Below, in pieces: positions 1 through 7,898 of a stretch of 33,040 bases of DNA. A program made the position numbers and the translations under genes. Location: positions 1 to 33,040 of the forward strand of contig JAIXQT010000177.1 of the NCBI GenBank assembly GCA_027485595.1. Reading direction: 5' to 3'. The first letter of the stretch is position 1. The number at the start of each line of letters is the position of its first letter. The DNA is from Pseudomonadota bacterium (GTDB lineage Bacteria; Bdellovibrionota_C; UBA2361; OMII01). The notes under the pieces were generated by a model. The model had not been told where the DNA came from, did not search any database, and worked only from the letters and a program-made list of their open reading frames with translations.

Positions 1-117
1 GTCAAAAAAATCCTCAACGTATCTCAGAGGATACGTCTGCGGTTTTTTCGCCATCTCCGCCTCGTTTCGTCTAAACTCTCAAAATGCTCGCGACGGAACC
101 ATTTTTCACCACCCTGC
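1..117 (-). repeat. Family D repeat, copy 1 (cut by window edge)
   Basis: Read on the minus strand, about 45-100 matches 23,664-23,719, sharing the core GAGCATTTTGAGAGTTT and then GACGAAACGAGGCGGAGA. Positions 1-40 match 23,792-23,831 at roughly 30 of 40 bases, sharing TACG.TGAGGATTTTTT. The second copy carries about 70 extra bases between these two blocks. Positions 98-117 (CATTTTTCACCACCCTG) also match the other end of the second copy, at 23,909-23,926. I see no gene here. The repeat continues past the left edge of the window. Confidence 0.6.
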
Positions 118-252
118 TAAAGATATCTCATGAATCTGCGGATTACTCAAAGCGATGTCTGCAGTGACTTTTGAATTTTTCGCATTCAATTCCATGTCGC
201 CGCGGTCGAATGTTTCGTCTTAGACCTCATTGCGTCGACACGACCATGAATT

Positions 253-289
253 GGGTGAGTGTTCCCGAGACACTAGCGGGACACTACCC
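253..289. repeat. Imperfect inverted repeat in gene-free left end
   Basis: Arms at 253-266 (GGGTGAGTGTTCCC) and 278-289 (GGGACACTACCC) pair with a few mismatches around an 11-base loop. The stretch 118-346 shows nothing else recognisable. It lies beyond the terminator of the exported coiled-coil gene and could be the end of an old insertion, but no second copy is visible. Confidence 0.35.
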
Positions 290-346
290 ACAATAATCTC
301 TGAAAGAGGCGCAACACCTCCCAACCAATAAAGAACTGGAGTCATA

Positions 347-369
347 CAAAATGCCCCGCTGAACGGAGC
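347..369 (-). terminator. Rho-independent terminator of the gene ending at 387
   Basis: On the minus strand GCTCCG (369-364) pairs with CGGGGC (358-353) through one G:U pair around a five-base loop, and is followed by ATTTTG. It starts 17 bases after the stop codon of the 387-908 gene, the right place and direction for an intrinsic terminator. Confidence 0.55.
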
Positions 370-386
370 CACTTCACACAGAGTCG

Positions 387-908
387 CTATTTAGCCATGC
401 ACGCCAGGTACCCGGCTTCTTTGGTAGCCATCGCGGACTTTTTCTGAGCCACAAGGGCTTCTTGCTTAGTTACTCGCTCCGAAAGCCGCGTCATCAGCTG
501 GTTGTGCGCCATCATGAAGGCTCGAAGTCGCCCCTCTTGTGCCCTCAACATCGCTTTAGCGCGCGCGACCTGCTGGATTGTGCGACTCACTGATGAACCG
601 ACGCAGTCAGGACGGGGTGATAAGAGGCATGAAATCCCCTGTCCCACACCCCCCTGTTGAGCAGCTTTCACATTCCCTCTCGCCGCCTCTACATTCGCTT
701 CGAGCATTGCACGGCGGTACTCTCCCTGTTCAAAACGCGAATCGGCCTGCTGTTGAAGCCGGTTGAGCGTCTGATCCGCTCGGTTGTAATCCATGACAGA
801 ACGATCGAACGATATCTTTTCCGCCGTGCACTTGGGGGCAGCATGACACAGCGATGAACCCGAGGTAAGTACCGCAATGGCGCACAGAAGAGCTACACTT
901 TTCTTCAT
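387..908 (-). CDS. Exported coiled-coil protein of unknown function
   Basis: The product has 173 residues. It begins with a clear Sec signal peptide (MKKSVALLCAIAVLTSG..CHA, cut near residue 23-24). The mature part is charged and helical, rich in Q, R, A and E, consistent with coiled coil. The longer frame upstream is rejected because AAGGAG lies about 8 bases before this ATG. Four cysteines (in PKCTAE, ISCLLS, PDCVGS and the C-terminal YLACMAK) could form disulfides in the periplasm. I do not recognise the family. It has its own terminator and points away from the next gene, so it looks monocistronic. A periplasmic structural or lysozyme-inhibitor-like role would be a guess. Confidence 0.7.
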   Translation of the reverse strand: MKKSVALLCAIAVLTSGSSLCHAAPKCTAEKISFDRSVMDYNRADQTLNRLQQQADSRFEQGEYRRAMLEANVEAARGNVKAAQQGGVGQGISCLLSPRPDCVGSSVSRTIQQVARAKAMLRAQEGRLRAFMMAHNQLMTRLSERVTKQEALVAQKKSAMATKEAGYLACMAK

Positions 909-1323
909 ACAGAGACTCCTTACAATCTCTCTTACGTTGGAATGGGGCTCCCCCCAGAGGCGAAATAAACGAATCGCCACAAGGTGGGGTTTCATGTTCT
1001 CCAAACCTTCAATCCCGATATGGATCAAGACGAGAAAGGGGTTACCTAAAAACCGTAGGTCCTCACTCTCCCACGAGCCCGGCCCCATTCTCAACAACTT
1101 TGCGCTGCTCGTTTAGGAAAGAATCGGACGATTAGAGATCTAAATAGTAAATCGCTGGGGGGGATGTCCTCACGAGGGTTGATCTTAGGTGCTATTTCGC
1201 TACTGTGGCCATGCAGGAGGGGGGCCGTCGCTGCCTCCCTCTTACAACGTCCGATTATCGATTTCAGGTGCAAGAGATCGGTAGCTGGATGAGGCGCCAG
1301 TGCGTGTTGTAGGCGGTAGTCAG
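909..1323. other. Divergent intergenic region
   Basis: About 415 bases separate two divergent genes and should carry both promoters. Reading frames cross it on both strands, but none has a convincing ribosome site or family resemblance. I could not pick out a convincing promoter. Confidence 0.4.
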
Positions 1324-2526
1324 ATGTCCTTAGGTGATCCGAATCCATCCCCCGAGCGAGACCCCAAAAATGCAGGTGCTTCTCCAAGGCGGCCACAGCT
1401 TATGGTCCGCGAGCTCGACCCTATCGCCGTGGAGGTCCCCCTTGAAAATCGTGATCGACTGACCGACCTTCTTCATCTGTGTGGTGTCACACCAAACGAA
1501 GATACCACCGTGTACATATGGAAGACCGTGCTGCGAAATAAGCTCGCGACGATCGAGGATATCCACGAACATTTAGGTGCGCTTGGAGTCAGTCTTGAGC
1601 TCGATGTCACGACGAGGCACGAGCTGGAATGTCGAAGCGATCTCGAACCCGAAGAGGGGGGCTACCAGGAACGCGTTTCCGTGACCCTTTCAACACGTCA
1701 CCGCGAAGGAAGTGAGCTCGGATCTCTTTTAAACTTAAGCGAGGGGCATCCCGCTTTAGAGGGTTTGTTTCTCGAGTTGCAAGCCGAAGAGGGGTCGGAC
1801 AGTCCTCCAAGAGCGCGTATCTTCTGGGACGTGGATGGTTTGGTCGAGACCACCCCATATGAGCGATGGGAGTTGCTCCGAGGCTTTTATAACTATTTTA
1901 CAAGCACCGACTTACCTGAATGTGTGCCCCTCTCATCGGGGCAGCAGGAGAATTTCCATTACCTGCTGATCGACCTTGCGCCAATGACGGTGCGAGTTCA
2001 ACGAATCTCATCCCACGGCGAGCATGTGACCTCTTCGCCGGCGCAGTCTCGCGTGCAGAACTCATCAGACAATGTGTTCGAACTGAGGCTAGAGCAACCA
2101 CATCTCTCAATTCTTGAGCGTATCATCGCCACAACGGGAGCTCTGGAGTTTGAGGGGCCGTGGGCCACCGCCACCTCGCGACGCGAAATCATTCAGCACC
2201 TCCTCAAACGACTGCACACCCACACAAAGTTAGACATCGATACGCTTAAGATGTGCGCGGGGGCTCATCCCTGTGTAATCTTTTCGTGCGAAACATCGTG
2301 CGATGGGGAGGCCTTTCCCCCTGAGATTACCTCGCGGGTAACGGTGACCGATTACACCTGCCGCGCTGGCGAGTTTCATCTCGAGTTCCGGGTCAAAAAT
2401 GACCAAAGCAAGATTGAAGTACTGTGTCGTTGGCACAATGATCATCCACGTTTCTCTCAGATACCGTGGGATAGAGTGCAGCGGCTCGCCCAGCCGTACC
2501 TCAGAGTTGAATCATCCGAGGAATAG
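1324..2526 (+). CDS. Unknown protein, about 400 residues
   Basis: I do not recognise this protein. It has no signal peptide and no membrane segment and is rich in E, R, L and H, so it is probably cytoplasmic. Two halves seem to echo each other. Residues near 30-80 (ENRDRLTDLLHLCGV..., a helical segment with a following IEDIHEHL) resemble the region near 270-310 (LSILERIIATTGALEFEG... then REIIQHLLKRL), so an internal duplication is possible. A GTG at 1300 would add eight residues. The ATG at 1324 is preferred because AGGCGG lies about 8 bases upstream. It converges with the HAD gene, with 8 bases between the stops. Confidence 0.65.
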   Translation: MSLGDPNPSPERDPKNAGASPRRPQLMVRELDPIAVEVPLENRDRLTDLLHLCGVTPNEDTTVYIWKTVLRNKLATIEDIHEHLGALGVSLELDVTTRHELECRSDLEPEEGGYQERVSVTLSTRHREGSELGSLLNLSEGHPALEGLFLELQAEEGSDSPPRARIFWDVDGLVETTPYERWELLRGFYNYFTSTDLPECVPLSSGQQENFHYLLIDLAPMTVRVQRISSHGEHVTSSPAQSRVQNSSDNVFELRLEQPHLSILERIIATTGALEFEGPWATATSRREIIQHLLKRLHTHTKLDIDTLKMCAGAHPCVIFSCETSCDGEAFPPEITSRVTVTDYTCRAGEFHLEFRVKNDQSKIEVLCRWHNDHPRFSQIPWDRVQRLAQPYLRVESSEE

Positions 2527-2534
2527 CGGGCTCA

Positions 2535-3245
2535 TCACAAGCCAACCAGCGCCGTCAGCTCTTTGAATGAGGTGACGCCTGCCTCCGCGGCCTCCCCTCG
2601 AGGCGCGTAGTGAATCGCCGTTAAGCCAGCCCTCTTCGCCGCCTCGACGTCGAGCTCTCTATCGTTACCGACATGCAGAATATTCGAGGGCTCAAGGTGA
2701 AGACGGGCAGCGAGGGTCGCGTAAAAGTGCGGCGAGGGCTTCTTCCATCCGAGATCTCCCGCTACGAAGATGTGCGCGAGGTAGTGGTGGAGCCCCAGCT
2801 CCTCAAGCATGAGCTTACTGCGCGCATCGTTATTAGATGCCGCAACAACCATGCGCCCCTGCTCCCGCGCGCGAAGCAAGAATTCCATCGCCCCCTCCTG
2901 CACCCTCCGGTACGCTCGAGTGGCGAATGCGTTATAGATGCTCTCAACCACAACCGGATCAGAACCGCACGAAAGGTTGGCCGCCGCACACACACGACGC
3001 ACGAACTCTAACCACACCTCTCGCTCCCGTTCATGGGTCGTTCGATACTGCTCCGTCGTGTTTAGATAGATATCGTGGAAGGAGCCCCACACCCTCCGAA
3101 CCTCAGCCTCAAGCACGCCCCTGTCGCTCTCTATTCCCCGTGCCCGTAACAACTCATGATAAATCGATCCAACGCCGTGGGTGAGCGAACAAAGGGTCCC
3201 ATCAATATCGAGCACGATGACCCTTACATCTGATTTCAGTGACAT
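2535..3245 (-). CDS. HAD-superfamily phosphatase (subfamily I)
   Basis: This 236-residue protein shows all four HAD motifs. Motif I is VLDIDGTL, with nucleophile Asp13 and acid/base Asp15. Motif II is the serine in VVAASNND. Motif III is the lysine pair in GWKKPSPHFY, and motif IV is ILHVGNDRELDVEAAKRAG. The helical cap after motif I (about residues 20-110) points to subfamily I, as in phosphoglycolate phosphatase or haloacid dehalogenase-like enzymes that remove phosphate from small metabolites. The substrate cannot be read from sequence. The ATG at 3245 is chosen over an upstream frame because GGAAGG sits about 6 bases before it and motif I then begins near residue 10, as usual. Confidence 0.85.
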   Translation of the reverse strand: MSLKSDVRVIVLDIDGTLCSLTHGVGSIYHELLRARGIESDRGVLEAEVRRVWGSFHDIYLNTTEQYRTTHEREREVWLEFVRRVCAAANLSCGSDPVVVESIYNAFATRAYRRVQEGAMEFLLRAREQGRMVVAASNNDARSKLMLEELGLHHYLAHIFVAGDLGWKKPSPHFYATLAARLHLEPSNILHVGNDRELDVEAAKRAGLTAIHYAPRGEAAEAGVTSFKELTALVGL

Positions 3246-3348
3246 ACGGCTACCTTCCAATACCGACAGATCCTGTCTCATATACCTCATCGCAACGATA
3301 TACATACGCTACGATTCGGTCAGCGCACTACATCTAATGGCACATCGT

Positions 3349-3377
3349 TTGAATAAAAAACTTGAACGATTTACCAT
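3349..3377 (+). promoter_or_regulatory. Possible sigma-70 promoter of the SH3 gene
   Basis: TTGAAT (3349-3354), a 17-base spacer and TACCAT (3372-3377) lie about 95 bases before the start at 3472 in an AT-rich patch between divergent genes. The fit is moderate and rests on pattern alone. Confidence 0.35.
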
Positions 3378-3471
3378 GTCCGTGGCGCCTACCTGGTTCG
3401 TAGGGCATTCAAAAACGTATCGGCTTCCCTCTGGGAACACTGAGAAAACAAAAGTATGAGAGCCGACTGAG

Positions 3472-4560
3472 ATGCTTTCAAGAAACGACATGACTGGGCT
3501 TAGAATACATTGCTGCCTCATTTCCCGATTAGTCGGTAGGTCGTTCCTTATCCTCGCATGCGTCCTGATGTCTAGCCTGATCACTCCGCCCGCCGTCACA
3601 TGGGCGCAATCAGGGATAGCGGACGACGATAACGCCACCACATCAAAAACTACCATTACCGAGATAACCGTGGCCGAGGTTAGCGACCGAGAATCACGAC
3701 TGCGAAACATGGAAGATGAACTGCTCAAGCAACTCAGCGTTGGCGGGCAACCGACAGAGCAAGACACAGTCAAACCATCTCTCGCTGATATCAAGGAGGC
3801 GTCCGAGGAGATCGCCGCGCCAAAGCACGCCGTCCACGCACCAACAAAAAGCGGGAACGCCTCAAAGCCAAGGCCTATCGAGCAAGCTCCCGCAACGAAC
3901 GATACGCCGACAAAAATTCAGGTTGTGAGCTATGAGGAGGTGCCTCGAGTATCGACCCGAGCACCCCAATCGGCTTCCATCGTAGCCGTATCAGCGAAAA
4001 CAGTTCAGCCTCGAACATCTTCGCCACGCGCACGTGCCTCAACGGAGAGCCTCTCAGCAAAGGACCTCGAGCATCGTCTCGCAATCGCTGAAACCCAATT
4101 GAATCTGCTCACCCAGGAGCTTGAAAGCACAAAAAGCAAACTCACGGCATCCGAGGCCCGCGTGCGTGAGCTCACGGACCAGATCTCGGATGGCATGCGA
4201 ACCTCTCTCTCGCAATCCGACACACGCAGCGCCGTTGAGGCACGCGCCGCCGCGGTAACGATCGCAGAGCGCGACACCAGGCCGGACCTCGACGCCGAGG
4301 TCGCTCGTACAACAAAAAACAAGGTCCCTCTTCGTATCGGTCCGGGTGGTCGCGAGTCAATTATCTCCCATCTCTCCCGAGACAACGTTGTAACCATCGA
4401 GCGCCGTAGCAGCGGGTGGTACCGAGTAGTCACGAGCGATGGTGCCCGTGGCTGGGTATCTGGGAACCACCTCGTGTTTGACTCCGGTACATACTCCGGT
4501 TCGACCGTCCAGGTTGGTGCCTATGAGCCTCACCTTGAACCAACTGGCGGCCGATACTAG
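3472..4560 (+). CDS. Exported protein with coiled coil and C-terminal bacterial SH3 domain
   Basis: The 362-residue product starts with a long signal sequence (hydrophobic core FLILACVLMSSLI, likely cut after about residue 45). Residues 50-190 are low complexity, rich in T, S, A and P. About 193-242 form a clear coiled coil (AKDLEHRLAIAETQLNLL...). About 283-342 are a bacterial SH3 domain, recognised from LRIGPGG, an IISHLSRDNVVTIE strand and GWYRVVTSDGARGWVSGNHL. Such domains usually bind cell-wall peptide stems, so a periplasmic role at peptidoglycan is likely; the layout recalls TygS- or YgiM-like proteins. A second ATG at 3490 is possible. A Rid-family gene follows after 68 bases on the same strand. 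Confidence 0.75.
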   Translation: MLSRNDMTGLRIHCCLISRLVGRSFLILACVLMSSLITPPAVTWAQSGIADDDNATTSKTTITEITVAEVSDRESRLRNMEDELLKQLSVGGQPTEQDTVKPSLADIKEASEEIAAPKHAVHAPTKSGNASKPRPIEQAPATNDTPTKIQVVSYEEVPRVSTRAPQSASIVAVSAKTVQPRTSSPRARASTESLSAKDLEHRLAIAETQLNLLTQELESTKSKLTASEARVRELTDQISDGMRTSLSQSDTRSAVEARAAAVTIAERDTRPDLDAEVARTTKNKVPLRIGPGGRESIISHLSRDNVVTIERRSSGWYRVVTSDGARGWVSGNHLVFDSGTYSGSTVQVGAYEPHLEPTGGRY

Positions 4561-4628
4561 CGGAACCACGTCATCATCGTCGGAACGGCAACTTTACCGC
4601 TCAAAAAAGGTATGGCAGAGTCGCAGCC

Positions 4629-5060
4629 ATGAGCACTGATTCTTTCCGAACCAATATCCTTTCCCGTTCTCCCTTTGAGCCCCTCCGTGGGTACTCGCGA
4701 GCGGTACAAGTGGGAGACCACCTCTTCGTATCCGGCACCACCGCAATGAATCACAAAGGAGAGGTGACCGCCCCCGGAGAGGCATACGAACAAACGAAGA
4801 GTGTGCTCATTGCGATTAGAGCCATCCTCACCAGTCGTGGGTTTTCGATGCAGGACGTCGTTCGCACACGCCTCTTCGTGACCAATATGAGCAAGTGGGA
4901 GGACTACGCCCGTGCTCACCGAGAGTTCTTTGAGACAATTCGTCCAGCCAGCAGCATGGTTCAGGTCGTGAAGCTCGTAGATCCACGACTCGTCGTTGAG
5001 CTTGAGGTTGATGCCATTCGCGGCGCGTCGATGCAGGACGTGGCGACGATCGATTACTAG
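4629..5060 (+). CDS. RidA/YjgF/UK114-family protein without the usual catalytic arginine
   Basis: The 143-residue length and chorismate-mutase-like fold markers (FVSGTTAMN near 35-45, a central helix, and RPASSMVQVVKLVDPRLVVELEVDA at the end) identify the Rid family. Classical RidA hydrolyses reactive enamine and imine intermediates released by PLP enzymes such as threonine ammonia-lyase, using an arginine in an ARS motif. Here that motif reads ASS, so the arginine is absent, as in several non-RidA subgroups (Rid4-7). The activity may differ. The stop codon lies inside the left end of repeat element E. The ilvA gene at 18.2-19.5 kb is a possible functional partner, by inference. Confidence 0.85.
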   Translation: MSTDSFRTNILSRSPFEPLRGYSRAVQVGDHLFVSGTTAMNHKGEVTAPGEAYEQTKSVLIAIRAILTSRGFSMQDVVRTRLFVTNMSKWEDYARAHREFFETIRPASSMVQVVKLVDPRLVVELEVDAIRGASMQDVATIDY

Positions 5061-5209
5061 GGAAGCGAGGCACAACCCCACGTAAACGTGAACGTACCCG
5101 GAATAAAAATACCAACGTTTTCGGGTACGTTGACGTTTACGAGCACGCGCACGTTCACGTGTCGGCTTCCACAATTAAACTACTGGCAGGTTTTGCCTCG
5201 CTCCCCTAG
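5057..5209. repeat. Element E: 153-bp palindromic element with terminal inverted repeats
   Basis: The ends 5057-5077 and 5189-5209 are inverted copies that match at 19 of 21 bases (outer part CTAGGG.AGCGAGGCA). Inside, 5081-5100 (CGTAAACGTGAACGTACCCG) and 5122-5141 form a second inverted repeat with one mismatch around a 21-base AT-rich loop, and a further ACGTTCACGT sits at 5151-5160. It contains no credible gene. The left end overlaps the stop codon of the Rid gene, as if inserted exactly at its 3' end. It lies between two convergent genes, so the hairpin may also end transcription. The remaining gap to 5,360 shows nothing. Confidence 0.6.
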
Positions 5210-5360
5210 GGGGGAAACTCCTCAGTCGAAGCATTATCAACACCCCGAGTACACACGCCACGAGTATGGGGACGCACAACGCGATTTCACGGATGGTAAA
5301 TGAGAAATCAGTCTACCCGTGTAAGCTCGCGACGGCGACCACATGCGCCAGAGAGCTCCC

Positions 5361-5774
5361 CTACTTCACATCGTAGATGTAGGTAATCTCCGCCTTCACG
5401 TCTGGATGGAGAGATTTGTGAACAGGACACGCAAGTCCTGCGCGCTCAAGTTTTTGACGGTCGTGCTCAGAGAGCGCCTCGGGCATGTGAACCTCAAGGG
5501 GGATGTGACCTACGCGTCGCGGCTCCGTCTGCATATGTTTCTCAACTCGCATATGCATTCCGTCGACACTGACTCCCGATCGCTCAGCAACGATAGCAAT
5601 TGTTGTCATTACGCAGGACCCGTAGGCCGCGGCGACAAGATCGGTTGGCGAGAAGCTCTTCCCCTCACCGCCGTTATCTTTAGGCGCTTCTGTGACAAGC
5701 TCCTCACCTGACGGGCCATGCACGAGTTGAACTTTCTTGGCCCCGATGTACTTTCCAGTAATTTCCACTGACAT
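5361..5774 (-). CDS. OsmC/Ohr-family peroxidase-like protein
   Basis: The 137-residue product has the two cysteines of the OsmC/Ohr fold: Cys54 in AAYGSCVMTTIA and Cys116 in AGLACPVHKSL. In this family they form the thiol pair that reduces organic hydroperoxides in the cytoplasm. GEGKSFSPTDLVAAAYGSC is typical of the YhfA/OsmC branch rather than true Ohr. AGGAAG lies about 6 bases before the ATG. It starts 9 bases after the MlaA-type gene, so the two are probably co-transcribed. The exact substrate is open. Confidence 0.88.
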   Translation of the reverse strand: MSVEITGKYIGAKKVQLVHGPSGEELVTEAPKDNGGEGKSFSPTDLVAAAYGSCVMTTIAIVAERSGVSVDGMHMRVEKHMQTEPRRVGHIPLEVHMPEALSEHDRQKLERAGLACPVHKSLHPDVKAEITYIYDVK

Positions 5775-5783
5775 ACGGACTTC

Positions 5784-6581
5784 CTAATCACTCCATCCAT
5801 TAGCCTCAAGCCCCTTGAAGGTACCCTGCGGTAGCGGAGGCTGTTCAAATTGATCGTCATCGTCGTCATCCTTACCGTCCGTCAACATGCCGTGACGATA
5901 CTGGTAGTAGGCGCCTTGAACAGAGAGGTAGTAATCCACTGAGCTCTCCTTCGCGGTCTCAATGGCCTGAAGAAGCCCCGCGCGAGTCTGAACCGTACGA
6001 ACGCTGAGAGCACCCATCGCTATGGCGAGCTTCGTACCATCATCAAGGGATGAATACCCGACCCACCCGATGGGATTGATAAATCCATCAACGATCTCTC
6101 CGATTCCATCTCGCACGTTCATAGGACCGAAGAGAGGAACGACGAGGTAAGGCCCAGAAGGAACACCGTGATAGGCCAACGCGATACCGAAATCCTCATC
6201 ATGAAAGGGGTAGCCCCATTCGGTCGCGAAGTCCATGAATCCAAGAACACCTACCGTGGAGTTAATGAAGAAGCGCGCGGTATGATCCCATGCCTGAGTA
6301 AACTTGCCTTGAATAATATCGCTGACCAAAAAGTTCGGGTATTCGAGATTGGAGAAGAAATTCCCGACTCCAACATACACCGGCTCTGGAGCATTCTCTT
6401 TATAGAAACGAGCCACCGGTTCAAGGAGATGCACATCGAGAAAGTCATTGAACTCAAAAACCCCCCGATTCATCGGCTCCCAGGGATCGTAGGGCTCCTC
6501 AGGTTGAGCGAGAGCCTTGGTAACCCCAAGGGGAAGCTGCAACATCGCGATGCTAAGAAGAGAGAGGATCGTTTTTTTCAT
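5784..6581 (-). CDS. mlaA: MlaA (VacJ) family protein, no lipobox
   Basis: The 265-residue product has a signal peptide (MKKTILSLLSIAMLQLPLG...ALA, cut near residue 24-25) followed by the family signature YDPWEPMNRGVFEFNDFLD. Later come GVLGFMDFA, EDFGIALAYHGVPSGPYLVVPLFGP and VRDGIGEIVDGF, all typical of MlaA, the outer-membrane part of the Mla system that removes phospholipids from the outer leaflet. E. coli MlaA is a lipoprotein; here no cysteine follows the signal peptide, so the protein is probably released by signal peptidase I. The tail has six aspartates in a row and a proline-rich end. GGAG precedes the ATG and overlaps the stop of the aminotransferase gene (16 bases apart). No other mla genes are in the window. 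Confidence 0.88.
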   Translation of the reverse strand: MKKTILSLLSIAMLQLPLGVTKALAQPEEPYDPWEPMNRGVFEFNDFLDVHLLEPVARFYKENAPEPVYVGVGNFFSNLEYPNFLVSDIIQGKFTQAWDHTARFFINSTVGVLGFMDFATEWGYPFHDEDFGIALAYHGVPSGPYLVVPLFGPMNVRDGIGEIVDGFINPIGWVGYSSLDDGTKLAIAMGALSVRTVQTRAGLLQAIETAKESSVDYYLSVQGAYYQYRHGMLTDGKDDDDDDQFEQPPLPQGTFKGLEANGWSD

Positions 6582-6597
6582 TCGAGAAAGCTCCGCG

Positions 6598-7815
6598 CTA
6601 CCTGCGACCCGTACCCTGATTGTAGGCAGCCAGTCCTTCGCCAAGAATGCGTATCGCCTCTCGAGTATCCGACTCCTTGAGGACGAACGCAATTCTTATC
6701 GTACTGAGTCCATCCTCTCTGCGCATGTAAAAGCCGGCGGCCGGCGCCACAAACGTTGTCGCCCCCTGGTAGGAGAAGTCCGTCAACATGAATTGGGCGA
6801 AATCCTCAGCATCCACTACCGGTAGCTTCGCGAGCAGATAAAAACCGCCCTCAGGGGCGTGCGTCACAACACCCGAGATCTTGGAGAGCGCGTCCACAGC
6901 GGCGTTCCGACGGGAGAGATACTCAGCGTGAGCGCTCGCCACATAATCAGAGGATACCGTTCGAATCATATGAGCGGCCGCACTCTGCTCGATCGTAGGC
7001 GCGGCGAGCCGAGCCTGCGCGATATGGAAGGCTGCTTTTCGAACCTCTTCGTTCCAGGTAATCATGCACCCGATTCGCGCGCCGCACAGACTAAAACGCT
7101 TTGAGAGGCTATCGATCACCACGACCCTGGGGTCTTTACCAGCGAGTTCCAGGATGCACCGTGGAAGACGCCCATCGTACACAAACTCTCGATAGGTTTC
7201 GTCAACGATGAGATAGAGATCTCTCTCACGACACACATCGAGAAGCATACGGAGCTCCTCGTCTGTAGCCACAGTTCCAGTCGGGTTGTTCGGATTACAG
7301 AGCAGTATCGCTCTCGTATACGGTGAGATAAACCGTTCAATCTCTGCCCGAGTTGGGATCGGGAACTTCCGTTCAATCGAGCATGGAAGTGGAACGAGAC
7401 GAACCCCTGATATCGCTGAGAAGCCGATATAGTTAGCGTAGGTGGGGTCGAAGATAAGGATCTCATCACCCGGATCGCAACACACCATAAAGGTGAAGAT
7501 AAGCGCCTCACTGGCGCCCATCGTTATCAACATCTGTTGCTCGCTGACGCCGATACCGTACTGCGCATTGAGAGATTCGCTCCAGGCCTCGATGAGCGCT
7601 CTATTTCCTTGAGAAGTTTCATACGCCACCACCTGCTCGTTGTACCGGGCGATCCCATCGATAAACTCTCGAGGCGAAAGGAGATCAGGCTGACCGATAT
7701 TCAGGCGATACACCTTTGTCCCACGCTCCTCCGCCGCCTGGGCGAGCCCGGCAAGGCGTCGTATAGGCGAAGCCGGGGTCTTCTGAGCGCGATGAGATAA
7801 GGGAGGGAGAGACAT
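6598..7815 (-). CDS. PLP-dependent class I/II aminotransferase
   Basis: This is a 405-residue fold-type I aminotransferase. Visible motifs are NIGQPDL near 39, NPNNPTG at 174-180, Asp205 in VDETY (pairs with the PLP nitrogen), and Lys239 in SLSKRFSLCGARIG (forms the Schiff base). The start region (PPLSHRAQKTPASPIRRL) matches the family, so the ATG at 7815 is preferred over a GTG at 7908 that would overlap corA; the upstream ribosome site is weak. The amino donor is probably aspartate or another common amino acid, but specificity is not readable. It lies in a same-strand run corA / aminotransferase / mlaA / osmC. Confidence 0.88.
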   Translation of the reverse strand: MSLPPLSHRAQKTPASPIRRLAGLAQAAEERGTKVYRLNIGQPDLLSPREFIDGIARYNEQVVAYETSQGNRALIEAWSESLNAQYGIGVSEQQMLITMGASEALIFTFMVCCDPGDEILIFDPTYANYIGFSAISGVRLVPLPCSIERKFPIPTRAEIERFISPYTRAILLCNPNNPTGTVATDEELRMLLDVCRERDLYLIVDETYREFVYDGRLPRCILELAGKDPRVVVIDSLSKRFSLCGARIGCMITWNEEVRKAAFHIAQARLAAPTIEQSAAAHMIRTVSSDYVASAHAEYLSRRNAAVDALSKISGVVTHAPEGGFYLLAKLPVVDAEDFAQFMLTDFSYQGATTFVAPAAGFYMRREDGLSTIRIAFVLKESDTREAIRILGEGLAAYNQGTGRR

Positions 7816-7898
7816 ATGAGGTACGCCGCTTTGGTAGACGAAAGTATCTTCCAACCATATTGCACCTCCGAACGGTTGGAAACCCTCATCGAGAAAGG

